Shown here: positions 26,294-34,486 of the stretch, one piece after another
How the letters are laid out: the number at the start of each line of letters is the position of its first letter
How positions within the stretch are numbered: the first letter of the stretch is position 1
From: Paraburkholderia ribeironis
Lineage (GTDB): Bacteria; Pseudomonadota; Gammaproteobacteria; Burkholderiales; Burkholderiaceae
DNA length: 50,880 bases
Direction: 5' to 3'
NCBI RefSeq assembly: GCF_900019265.1
Contig: NZ_CYGX02000063.1
Coordinates: forward strand, 1-50,880
Program-made: the position numbers and the translations under genes
Notes under the pieces: generated by a model
The model's database searches: none
Told to the model about the DNA's origin: nothing
The model's input: the letters and a program-made list of their open reading frames with translations, nothing else

Positions 26294-27295
26294 CTACTGA
26301 AACGTTTTGTTGTGAAACGTGAAGCTCTTGTGCACCCGGAGATAGCTCATCAAGTATTCTTCGGTTTCACTTGCTTCGTGACCGGAAGGCGATTTGCCTG
26401 CGTCATCGTCGTGCGCCAACAGGTAGTCGCAACTTGCAAAGACTGGAGCGGTAGATTCGACGGTTTCCGGTCGGGCTATTGGAATATCGCTTGGCGTGGC
26501 AGCGTACGCGACGTACTCGTCCCACGGCAAGGAGGGAGGCGGCGTTCCAAAAACGGTCGGTTGTGGCATTCCATCGACAAAACCTTGTACTGCCGGACTT
26601 TCGAAAGTTTCGATAGGGAACAGCAGATTGCTATTCGAATAATCCTCCGACACGTAGAGGCTAGGCAAGGAATCGTATTCATATTCGCCTATCTGTCCGG
26701 ACGTGGCGTTATGATAATCACGGTGATGAACTGTTAGAAGACCCTGATATTCTTGGTGATCCTCCGGTAGCGCACTTAGGATGTTGAGTCCGCTGACCCA
26801 GGCAAACGTATGAAGCTGCGTCACTTTCTCGCGGCTCCAGTGATAGTTCACCACAATCCATGATCCTTCAGAGATAAAGGCGACTGCCAAGGTTTGCTGA
26901 AGGTTCAGCAATGTGTAATGGAAGTGGTGTGGGTCGAGTTGCCACGGTCCCTTCCCGAACGTCAATAGGGTGGAAATGTTCCACCCTTCGTCGCAAACCA
27001 TCCCGATTCTGATTCTGTTCAGAAAGGTCGAGGCCCAGTCGATGTTCCCGACACTGATTGCAGTGAGGACAATGCATTTGTCGGCTTTCATTGCCGCCTG
27101 CATATCCAGAGGAAGCTCTTCCCGACGACATTGATATCCCGAGAGGTGCTCCGTCTGGCGAGCATGGCTCAGGATGGCGTCGAGACTTTCCGATGTCGAG
27201 GTACCGCAGACGACGTGCGGAAAATTTCCTGCAACGCGGAACGCGTCGAACAGCGGATGGAACGGGTCCAAGGGGTTTTGCGTAGATGTGTGCAT
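26294..27295 (-). CDS. hypothetical protein, orphan
   Basis: 333 residues from ATG 27295 (a TTG at 27304 is possible). No family recognised. The coding look is good (few rare-codon runs, balanced composition, about 55 percent GC, lower than the left half). It is acidic and rich in aromatic residues and histidine, with no signal peptide or membrane helix. Residues about 85-190 have alternating strand/helix pattern (MKADKCIVLTAISVGNIDWA, GSWIVVNYHWSREKVTQLHT). The last third is Pro/Ser/Glu-rich and likely disordered. Alone between decayed genes; no neighbour hints at function. Confidence 0.65.
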   Translation of the reverse strand: MHTSTQNPLDPFHPLFDAFRVAGNFPHVVCGTSTSESLDAILSHARQTEHLSGYQCRREELPLDMQAAMKADKCIVLTAISVGNIDWASTFLNRIRIGMVCDEGWNISTLLTFGKGPWQLDPHHFHYTLLNLQQTLAVAFISEGSWIVVNYHWSREKVTQLHTFAWVSGLNILSALPEDHQEYQGLLTVHHRDYHNATSGQIGEYEYDSLPSLYVSEDYSNSNLLFPIETFESPAVQGFVDGMPQPTVFGTPPPSLPWDEYVAYAATPSDIPIARPETVESTAPVFASCDYLLAHDDDAGKSPSGHEASETEEYLMSYLRVHKSFTFHNKTFQ

Positions 27296-27417
27296 GGAAG
27301 ACAAGTTTCTGGCGGTCAGAGCATGTTGATTAGAGCGGCACGGACGACGCTGCGGAATGATTCAGTACGTGGTGTGACCGCAGAGCACGACGGGATTCGA
27401 AGAGTGTAGGGTGGGCA

Positions 27418-27630
27418 CTTATATCGGCGCGCCGCACAGACCGCTCTCCTTGGCTACAGCGACAACGTCGTAATGTCCAATTACATGATCCTTCTGCGAC
27501 GCCGATGTGCGCGCCCTGTTTCGAGACGGTGGTCTTGGGCTTGCAGCCGAGAGTAGCCGGTAAGACCAGGACGTTGTCACCGCCCATGTAATTCTCGAGC
27601 AGGCCAAGGTTATACGGTTAGACAACTGGT
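27418..27630 (-). pseudogene. fragment of a small conserved protein, broken by a frameshift
   Basis: One frame reads LENYMGGDNVLVLPATLGCK then PKTTVSKQGAHIGVAEGSC. The next frame continues GHYDVVAVAKESGLCGAPI and stops at 27419. The halves join smoothly only with a shift near 27480. A stop codon lies directly before PYNLGLLENY, so the start is lost too. Protein-like cysteine and glycine pattern (GCK..., GLCG) but no family named. Probably the remnant of a small envelope protein. Confidence 0.4.
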
Positions 27631-27810
27631 ACCGGGAGCAACAGGAAGATCGAAGCGCGCGTCGGATTGCCTGCGCCGCATAATGGTCAGAGCGCACTCT
27701 CAACTGGGCGGTTTGCTTGTCGATTTGTGGGTAAACGGTGCCGCAACCGAAAACTTGGGCGTTCCGATTGGACGTTTCATGCAGCCAGCCCTGCAGGTAA
27801 TGGCTGGACA

Positions 27811-27838
27811 AAAAGAAAGGCCCACCAAGCGGCGGGCC
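27811..27838 (-). terminator. rho-independent terminator on the minus strand
   Basis: On the minus strand GGCCCGCC, loop GCTT, GGTGGGCC (one G-U pair) is followed by TTTCTTTTTG. A textbook terminator, placed 10 bases after the stop of the 40-residue ORF at 27848-27970. Confidence 0.75.
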
Positions 27839-27847
27839 GAATCCATA

Positions 27848-27970
27848 TCAGGAGGAGACATGGAGGAGACGCACTAAGTACAAACCCTTATGAGCCTGAT
27901 GCAAGCGCATGTCGCCGTGCTGCAACAGACTCTCTGCTCGGCGCCGCTCGGCATCGTCTTCTTGACTCAT
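27848..27970 (-). CDS. possible 40-residue small protein
   Basis: Short ORF MSQEDDAERRRAESLLQHGD continuing for 20 residues (MRLHQAHKGLYLVRLLHVSS). Support: it ends 10 bases before a strong terminator on its own strand, and no other gene lies upstream to explain that terminator. Composition is charged and helical. Against: no clear Shine-Dalgarno before the ATG. A small RNA ending at the same terminator is an alternative. Confidence 0.3.
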   Translation of the reverse strand: MSQEDDAERRRAESLLQHGDMRLHQAHKGLYLVRLLHVSS

Positions 27971-28259
27971 GCTGTGCCGTTAATCAGACTTCCACGGACG
28001 CTGTTGCCCAGGAGCATGGCCGCTGGACGCGGAAAAGGGATCCTTTCAGCACTGTGTTGCTATCGGCAAGTCCCGTTTGCATCCCGTTATGTGGGAAATT
28101 CTTAACGATGTAATGCATGGTCGGTGGACCCGGACATCGTTCCAGAGTGGGCGCAGATGGAGCACACCCGGTTCGGCAGCCTCAGCTCGGCTCTCGGGGC
28201 TGCTTTGATACACTATGCTGTAAGCGTCCTGTGCGCTTTCGTCCTAATGGAGTCCGACC

Positions 28260-28562
28260 ATGAGTCTGGCAACTTTTGTCACCGAGAACTATCTGTTACT
28301 GCTGATTCCGCTTGGCGCGGCCTTGGCAGGGACGCTTCTCGGCCGTCTGCTGCGAGAGCCACATCGTAACCAGACGCTCACGGTAGGAAGGTCAAAGGAT
28401 TTCCTTATCGAGCAGCCTGGAGGCGTGGTTCGGGGCAGCCGGGTGGTGCTCATGTCGGCCGACACGCACGAGGCTGTCGAGGAAGTTCTGGTTGTCCACG
28501 TACCTTCTAGCATGCCGCAGGACCAGCGTGAGGATTCCCTCCGGCAGGCTTCCGAGGCCTGA
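28260..28562 (+). CDS. small single-pass membrane hypothetical protein
   Basis: 100 residues from ATG 28260, with GGAG 8 bases upstream. One N-terminal membrane helix (residues 9-28, NYLLLLIPLGAALAGTLLGR), then a soluble part with a short beta-rich segment: 'LTVGRSKDFLIEQPGGVVRG', SRVVLMSADTHEAVEEVLVV. A rho-independent terminator follows at once, so it is a complete one-gene unit. Family not recognised; flanked by decayed genes. Confidence 0.65.
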   Translation: MSLATFVTENYLLLLIPLGAALAGTLLGRLLREPHRNQTLTVGRSKDFLIEQPGGVVRGSRVVLMSADTHEAVEEVLVVHVPSSMPQDQREDSLRQASEA

Positions 28563-28583
28563 TACACGCGTCTGTTCTAACGA

Positions 28584-28607
28584 AAGCCGGTGAATGCCGG
28601 CTTTTTT
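28584..28607 (+). terminator. rho-independent terminator
   Basis: AAGCCGG (28584-28590), loop TGAATG, CCGGCTT (28597-28603) then a T-run. Ends the small membrane protein gene. Confidence 0.8.
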
Positions 28608-28647
28608 GTTGGCCGTCATTTCCGGATCGTGCTTCGCCAGCATGGCA

Positions 28648-29290
28648 TCAATGGAACTCGTGCGTCCACAACGACTGTAGCGGGAACCCATTGGGTAAGA
28701 TTACGGGAGGCATCAGGCGACAGAACACCCAGCGCTTGCCCTCTGTCGCGTCAAGCACGCGTCGCCGAACTTCCAGCGCCGTCACGTCGCGCGGCACGGC
28801 CGACAGATCGATTTCCAGGGTCGGCGTCTGAAGTCGCTTAAGCACCTCCAGTTTTAAAGCGTCAGGCTCGTGCGTGACCGTCACCTCGACAAAGATGGCA
28901 TTGCCCTGGCAAACACCCAGAAAGTCCGGCCGGATGCCGTCGACCCATACTTCGGCCTTACCCGCCGTGTCCCAGAGGAGAATGTGCTCGGCGCATAGCG
29001 TAATGTCTTCCGGGGCAGGTCGCTCCTGTAGTTGGCACACCAGCGCGGGCACGCGCAGGGCGTCGCTTTCTACCAGAATTTACTTGGCGAGAAGATGCAG
29101 TGCCGTTTCGAACGCCTTTGTGCAGGCAGTGTCGGCGCTTATGCGCGAAGTGCCAGACCCGCACGTCGCCCTGCTTTCTCGTCACGACCTGTGCGCACTC
29201 GGCGCAGCGAAAGCTGCCCTCGACGTGTGGCGGCACGTCGTGGATATCGACGATGCGTCCTTTCTCATCAACGGCAAACGGGATTTTCAA
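28648..29290 (-). pseudogene. CoiA-like/nuclease-family gene, inactivated by stop codon and frameshift
   Basis: The start MKIPFAVDEKGRIVDIHDVP and the zinc-ribbon FRCAECAQVVTRKQGDVRVW-HFAH are in one frame (from 29290). After HK the frame shifts. In the second frame FETALHLLAK is followed by TAA and then ILVESDALRVPALVCQLQER and 'GIRPDFLGVCQGNAIFVEVT' down to 28648. The Cys-x2-Cys, HFAH, ETALH...AK, and D(F)..V..EV(T) elements are those of competence-protein-CoiA-like proteins with a PD-(D/E)XK nuclease core. Two separate lesions (shift near 29150, stop near 29081) argue for a dead gene. Confidence 0.65.
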
Positions 29291-29720
29291 TTGGCAATCG
29301 AAGCGAAAGTGCCGCGGCTGACAATGGTAGCAGTATCGTGGGAGCTGCTAGCCCAGGGTGACGTGGCGAGATCGGTGTAGAGGCGGTAAATCTCATGCAA
29401 TGCTTCCCAAAATCTTACCCGATACTGCCTATGGTCCACAGAGCCATATCTGATGGGGAAGATAACCTCACCTTATGAGTATCGCTACACGATCCTCAAT
29501 TGAAGAGGAACACGCCTGCGGCCAGCCATTCGGGTCGACTATCCTGGTAGCCGAGCACGACACCTGCTCTGCAAACAGGGGGAGGGTGCGCCTACTAACG
29601 ACTCGCCAGGATTTTGCCGGTGGAAAGGAAAGCCGATACCCGGACCTCGTGGTAGTAGGCGACCACGTCGCTCGTCAGTCGGGTCGCACGCCCACGCTTC
29701 GTTTGAGGTGCCACGATGGC
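29291..29720. other. non-coding remnant stretch
   Basis: No convincing intact gene. A plus-strand frame from 29475 is open into the PLD-like tail described next, but its first 80 residues look non-coding. Probably sequence decayed together with that gene. Confidence 0.4.
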
Positions 29721-29867
29721 ATGGCTGCGCATGACCAGAAAAATTTGACACGTTCCGAGTTCTTCGCGAGCCTCAAAGCCGAGTCACCCAGGAAGGCTTC
29801 CCAAAATCAGGCCGCGTTAGCCGACAGCGTCGAGCCGAAACGCTGCCGGTCATACTTCGTTCATTGA
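29721..29867 (+). pseudogene. decayed 3' end of a PLD-like gene, paralogous to the one at 40434
   Basis: Residues GMAAHDQKNLTRSEFFASLK then AESPRKAS match the C-terminus of the intact PLD-like protein (HMAAQSQPNSSPAEFFANFK, AKTPVKTS at 41071-41160). The DNA also matches (both have ATGGCTGCGCA, then GAGTT.TTCGC, then AAAGCC). The HKD domain that should precede it is gone. A leftover of duplication or recombination at the left edge of the phospholipase cluster. Confidence 0.55.
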
Positions 29868-29907
29868 TAGCCAGAACGGAAAGGCAAAGAGGCGGAAAGG
29901 AATGGGG

Positions 29908-30957
29908 TCAAGTTGGGAAACTAGTACTCCATCCTGTGGCGGGGCCGCCGAGATACGCTACACCGTCGATCTTAAGGCCGCGGTCGTCGAGTAGAGAAAG
30001 GATACCGCCAGAGTCATTAACGTGGTCTCTGGTCAGCCCGACTGCAAGTGGTTGGCCTGGGTCAAACGTTGTATCGGGCAGCGGGAACGAGGCGATCGAC
30101 GTCGTAACTGACCAGCCAGAAACGTTCAATGGACTGGCGGACATGTTCGCGATTACAAGCGTTCCGGTGCCATCGGCAAGCCGATGGAGCGAGGTGAGTT
30201 CAGCTTTAGGCGAAGGAGCGGGCACCGGATTGCCAAGACCGCCCCCGGTGAAATCGTAACGAGGGGCCTCGAAACCGGTGGTTTCATCTATCTTTTGCCC
30301 TTGCGAATCTGTCTGCCAGGACTGTGTCTGGAAGGCGAGGAAAATCGCAGTAACACGATCGGTGTTGGTGCTCAAAAGGAAGATTGCGCCATCGTGCCAC
30401 GTGCCGTTCTCGTGGAGGCGCTCGTCGATGTCAGGCGGATCGCCTTGCGCCATATGCGTGTTATCGACGCCAAATCGAGGAGTTTCACCGAAGACAGAGT
30501 CGGTCTGATGTGGCGAAGTGCGGAACTGACTGCCAAAGATGACGATGTCGTCGTTCTGCTCTCGGGCGAGGGCAAGCAACCCCGAGAGACGGTGGACCAG
30601 ATCGTCTCCGCCCCGACTCTGGCTCGGGAGCACACGCATCTTACGTGGATCGAACAGGTTCCCCTTGATGTAGTCGAGAGCACCGTCCTCGTAGCTGCTG
30701 GTCTGATTGTTAAGGCCGGGCTCTAGTCCGCGGATGCGGCTGACGATCGGGTGGCTGTAGTCTTCGTCGATGTAGAAGTAAAGATAGGTTTCCGCAACTG
30801 GTGAACCTGGCGCGTCTTTGGACGACTGAACGTTGACTGTGGCGAAAAACGAGTCGGGGCCTGCATCGACTAGCATCCACAAATGAGGGTTGCCGGAAGG
30901 TGCTGGCTTGAACCGGTCTATCTTACCTTTCAGGGTACTGTATTGGATATGTCCCAT
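29908..30957 (-). CDS. DUF2278 (YukJ-like) protein with C-terminal lamin-tail-like domain
   Basis: 349 residues from ATG 30957 (MGHIQYSTLKGKIDRFKPAP); an 8-residue longer start is less likely. Residues 1-225 match the DUF2278 family: Y..LKG.I at the start, then HLWMLVDAG, DDIVIFGSQF near 140, and IDERLHENGTWHDGAIFL near 178-195. The last 100 residues look like a lamin-tail beta sandwich (LVIANMSASPLNVSGWSVTT, DPGQPLAVGL, LLDDRGLKIDGVAYLGG). Such tails are often found on secreted or nuclease-type proteins, but no signal peptide is seen here. Biochemical function of DUF2278 unknown. It is 33 bases after the phosphatase gene, likely co-transcribed. Confidence 0.8.
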   Translation of the reverse strand: MGHIQYSTLKGKIDRFKPAPSGNPHLWMLVDAGPDSFFATVNVQSSKDAPGSPVAETYLYFYIDEDYSHPIVSRIRGLEPGLNNQTSSYEDGALDYIKGNLFDPRKMRVLPSQSRGGDDLVHRLSGLLALAREQNDDIVIFGSQFRTSPHQTDSVFGETPRFGVDNTHMAQGDPPDIDERLHENGTWHDGAIFLLSTNTDRVTAIFLAFQTQSWQTDSQGQKIDETTGFEAPRYDFTGGGLGNPVPAPSPKAELTSLHRLADGTGTLVIANMSASPLNVSGWSVTTSIASFPLPDTTFDPGQPLAVGLTRDHVNDSGGILSLLDDRGLKIDGVAYLGGPATGWSTSFPT

Positions 30958-30990
30958 CGTAAAAGCTCCGTTGTGCAAGGCGCAGGTGGG

Positions 30991-31548
30991 TCAATTGAAC
31001 GTCGCGGGTGAATCCCCCGCAAGGAGGAGTTGCGGAACCTGAGTGAGGCGCCAGACCGCACCGATCCGATCAAAAACCCAGACCATGTCGAACCGATTGT
31101 CCGGCCAGTCTGGAACCGGGTCGCTTTGTGCAAGAAGTAACCGGGCTATAGCAGGTATTTTCTTGTGCTCCCAGGCGATCAGCACCGTGCCGTCCATCGC
31201 GCTGGCTTTCTGGATCAACTTGTCGACGTCGTCTTTGCGGACAGAGTCGTCAATGAGAGAAGACGGACCGAGATGTGCGGCGAGCGGTTCGATCGTTTGG
31301 CATGGACGCTTGCTATCGTCGTCTGCCGCAGGGTCGTAATACGCCGCGAAGAGATGTTTCGGGCGCGCGAGCGGTGCCAGCGGCTCGCCTTTGTCGCCCG
31401 GTGCAAAAAACTGGACCAATGCGCCGGCGCGCTGCCAGCCTTGCGGCGTTAGCGATTTGGCGTCGAGCTGCCCATTCCCATCGACGCCAGCGGCTGTATG
31501 GTTCGGCTTCTCCGCATGGCGGAGGATAAGGATCTTCTGCGTAGCCAT
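30991..31548 (-). CDS. histidine phosphatase superfamily protein
   Basis: 185 residues from ATG 31548 (MATQKILILRHAEKPNHTAA). The RHAE motif (R10, H11) carries the phospho-accepting histidine. Residues LTPQGWQRAGALVQFF (about 33-48) are the usual second block, and the distal catalytic histidine is in IAWEHKKIP near 125. Branch-2-like single-domain member. It removes phosphate from an unknown small molecule or protein. Between the PLD and DUF2278 genes on the same strand. Confidence 0.85.
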   Translation of the reverse strand: MATQKILILRHAEKPNHTAAGVDGNGQLDAKSLTPQGWQRAGALVQFFAPGDKGEPLAPLARPKHLFAAYYDPAADDDSKRPCQTIEPLAAHLGPSSLIDDSVRKDDVDKLIQKASAMDGTVLIAWEHKKIPAIARLLLAQSDPVPDWPDNRFDMVWVFDRIGAVWRLTQVPQLLLAGDSPATFN

Positions 31549-31824
31549 TTTTGCATTTCCCCAATTCGGTAGGTGGTCTGCCTTCTGATTAAAGGCACAC
31601 CAGAAAAATCAGGCTCTGTGCGGGAGACCCTTTCGCTTTCGATGCCGCAGGAAGCATTTCCGGCCGCCGGCTCATCAGACGGCGACCGGGCTACAAGGTG
31701 CGGGTAGAACTTGGCATCTCGAAGAACAGGCACGTTGGCCGCGGCTCCGCGCACAGGTTGATTGGTCAAGTACGGCCAAATCACCTCCCCCCCCGATCGC
31801 AGTCGGTGACTTGTTCGCAATACC

Positions 31825-33576
31825 TCAACGGCTAAAAAGCAGGCGCTCCTTCTGCCGTATGTTGCCGTCTTCGTAGTAAGAGGCGTACCACTTGTCTTTA
31901 TCTCTTTTCAGGGAAAGTGGCTTCGGTGCTGCTCCGTCGGATTCCGCTCGTTTAAGCGCTGCAGCGAACGCGTAATGGTCGATCAAGCGCAGACCTTCGA
32001 TCGCGAAAGCTGTTGCAATGGCTCGATCGTATATTGCGAACAGATTGTCACCGTTCAGCTGTTCGCCTCCTTCAGACAGGTTGGACGATCCGCCAAATAC
32101 CACTGGATTGGTCCCGTTGAAGTCGACGACCACGAACTTGTGATGCACGACGTGTGCGGCAGGTCCATGAACTTCGAGTTCAGTGTCGAATGGAGGAGGG
32201 AATTTCTCCGGATTCTCCTTCGAATAAACCAGTTCGCCGCCGAGTTGCCCCGCGCTATAAACGGTGGTTCCGTCGATTGTGTTGTCGCTTTCGTCGACGT
32301 TGTCCGAGATGCCGTATGAAAATACATTTTTCTCTTCGTGTATTTTGCGCAGCGCTGCCAGCACATTTCCCTTTCCGCTGAGTTCCATAACTGCGAAGAT
32401 CACTGAACTATCGGCATGCTCTAAAGCACCGAGGAGAGTACTTAATGAAAAGGTTGGCTCCTTGTGTGGAGCGAACGAGAGTTTCAGAGCCGGTAGACCG
32501 GCTTCTGTAATGTCGAACTCCTGCTGCGAGACCTTTTGCTGCTCGAATGGCGGCCGATGCAAATCCGCGACGAATGCTTCCTGAAAGGCAGCACCGTACA
32601 TCTCTGCGACAGCTTCATTGTCAAAGACTACGACGTGGTTAGCATTGACGTAAAGCCCGGTGATCGAGAAGTTCGTCGATCCTGTAAGAACACGTATCGC
32701 CTTGCCGTTTCCGTCACGCTTGATCAGCACCTTGTTGTGCTGGTAACGTCCGAAACGTCCCCGTTTGAAGTTGCTCTCCTGCTCGGCGCCTGCGGCGCTT
32801 GTGATAGCCGCGTAGGCTTTGCCAGCCGTCGTTTGGTCGCCGTGCTGTTTGGGGTCATCGTCTGAAAGCAATCGCAGTCGTCCAGCCTGCGCCATCAGTT
32901 CCAGAGCGGTGATGAGGTCAGGCTCATTCAGGTCGTACACCATCGCATCCAGCGAACATGTCGGGTCGCCGTGGCAGTCGTTCAGAAAATCGATGATTGC
33001 CTGACGGCCGTGGCCTCCGAGCCACGCCCATTCCTCCTTGAACGGCGCCGTGGAAAAGTTCCAGCCGTCTGCGTTCTTTCGCGGCTCAAAAGGTGCATTG
33101 TGGAACTTGTCGGCGTATGCCTGCGACGAAAGATAACCTCGGGTGAACGCGATTTCGATCTGACCATCTTTAAACGGTCCAACGTCGATTTCCAGGTCGA
33201 CGTGCTGGTCATCCGTGAGATCGATGCTGTCCTGGTCCTTGAATCGCTTGACAACAACTTCGTAACGAAAGCTCCCTGTTGAGCCATCGGGTGGGAAATC
33301 TACCCACCAGAACTTCTGGAAGGGCGCATCGTCGGATAAAAAGAACTTCCCGTCCTTCGATACCTTTGGGTTCGTGTGCGCTCCGTCGAAATTCAGACGG
33401 TTTCCAAGCCACGTCCAATTGACTCCTGATGCTGGCGTTCTGCGGATTGCAAAGCCCGCCAGGCGATCAGTGAGATGGTCGGCAAGGTTGAACGCCAGCA
33501 AGACACACCGATCACCCGAATAAGCCTTAACGGTAAGGCCTTGTGCGGACGCTGCTGCATTAAAAACCTGTGTCAT
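31825..33576 (-). CDS. phospholipase D-like protein with two HKD motifs
   Basis: 583 residues from ATG 33576 (SD AAGGAG 8 bases upstream; GTG 33579 also possible). Residues 1-150 form a beta-rich N-terminal domain without a known name. The PLD core follows: first HKD near 280 (HNKVLIKRD then LTGSTNFS), second near 478 (HHKFVVVDF then FGGSSNLS). Both H-x-K-x4-D sets and their S/N partners are intact, so an active phosphodiesterase or phospholipase is expected. No signal peptide: cytosolic unless exported by a secretion system. Part of the lipid-related minus-strand cluster. Confidence 0.88.
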   Translation of the reverse strand: MTQVFNAAASAQGLTVKAYSGDRCVLLAFNLADHLTDRLAGFAIRRTPASGVNWTWLGNRLNFDGAHTNPKVSKDGKFFLSDDAPFQKFWWVDFPPDGSTGSFRYEVVVKRFKDQDSIDLTDDQHVDLEIDVGPFKDGQIEIAFTRGYLSSQAYADKFHNAPFEPRKNADGWNFSTAPFKEEWAWLGGHGRQAIIDFLNDCHGDPTCSLDAMVYDLNEPDLITALELMAQAGRLRLLSDDDPKQHGDQTTAGKAYAAITSAAGAEQESNFKRGRFGRYQHNKVLIKRDGNGKAIRVLTGSTNFSITGLYVNANHVVVFDNEAVAEMYGAAFQEAFVADLHRPPFEQQKVSQQEFDITEAGLPALKLSFAPHKEPTFSLSTLLGALEHADSSVIFAVMELSGKGNVLAALRKIHEEKNVFSYGISDNVDESDNTIDGTTVYSAGQLGGELVYSKENPEKFPPPFDTELEVHGPAAHVVHHKFVVVDFNGTNPVVFGGSSNLSEGGEQLNGDNLFAIYDRAIATAFAIEGLRLIDHYAFAAALKRAESDGAAPKPLSLKRDKDKWYASYYEDGNIRQKERLLFSR

Positions 33577-33925
33577 CACGGCTCCTTCGCTTTTTTGGAT
33601 TTGACTGCGGGTGCACTGCGGAATGGCCCTCTAACTCCCGTTCGCGCAGCCCAGCCTTTTGTCCGGGCATGCGACAGCGATCATGAGATCGCCACAAAAG
33701 CATAGTGCGTCGAAGTTTCGTACGCTGTGACATTTCGATGTCGGATTCTTGACGGCTTCCATCATCCTTCATCGCGACGAGAAGAGCGCCAGCTTGTCTC
33801 TCCGCGTTAATGCAGATTCCCAATGCCGGCCAAATCGCGAACTCTTTGGAGTCGGCGCGTACGATTGCGAACCTTTCGTCGAAGACACGAATATCGGGGC
33901 GTCATGCGTGCAGCCATTGGTGTCA
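33577..33925. other. intergenic stretch within the phospholipase cluster
   Basis: About 350 bases. The minus-strand ORF here is arginine/serine-rich, lacks an SD and reads like a shadow. It may hold an internal promoter for the PLD-phosphatase-DUF2278 part. No repeat or RNA seen. Confidence 0.4.
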
Positions 33926-34465
33926 CTATTGCGGCAAAACTGGCTGTGCGGGCTGCACCGGAGGCGCACGCACAAAGTGCCGCCCACGCACGCTTTCGAT
34001 GAGGAATTGATTGGCGTGCCGCAGCGCGATTTCGGTGACGGCCATCGTATACTCCCCGGAGCGACGCTGCCCAGCATTCGCAAACTCAAACTTCGCGTAA
34101 CAATGTAACGTAATGGTCGGGTGCAGCAAGCGCCCAGATACGTAAACGGAAAGTACTGGATGACAGTCCAGCCTGAGGTCGCGAGGCCAGGTATCGAACT
34201 CGCCGACTGCACCGCACATCTCATCGAAGATGGAAACGGACAATAACTGCGGCAACACAGTGCGCGTTTGCTCCACGAAGCGCAACCACGCATCTCTACC
34301 GCCGTGACGTAACAGGGCCCGCTGGATCGCGGCAATCTGCCCATCCCTGACGTTGCCAATATCGAAGTCGTTCCATAGTTTGTCCGGAATGAGGTCGCGC
34401 AGGAACCATGCGATGGTAGGCTGCGGCGGAATGGTTCGTGGTGGCCGGGACACTGCCGAGTCCAT
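33926..34465 (-). CDS. hypothetical protein, orphan
   Basis: 179 residues from ATG 34465 with the SD GGAG 8-9 bases upstream; the TTG two codons earlier is not needed. No family recognised. The N-terminal third is helical with Trp/Leu (PTIAWFLRDLIPDKLWNDFD). The middle has a beta pattern (HPVLSVYVSGRLLHPTITLH). The end is Pro-rich (RAPPVQPAQPVLPQ). No signal peptide or membrane helix. It follows the next upstream gene (34487-35683) by 21 bases, so the two are probably co-transcribed with the patatin gene. Confidence 0.7.
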   Translation of the reverse strand: MDSAVSRPPRTIPPQPTIAWFLRDLIPDKLWNDFDIGNVRDGQIAAIQRALLRHGGRDAWLRFVEQTRTVLPQLLSVSIFDEMCGAVGEFDTWPRDLRLDCHPVLSVYVSGRLLHPTITLHCYAKFEFANAGQRRSGEYTMAVTEIALRHANQFLIESVRGRHFVRAPPVQPAQPVLPQ

Positions 34466-34486
34466 GGTCAACGCTCCTTCAGGGTG

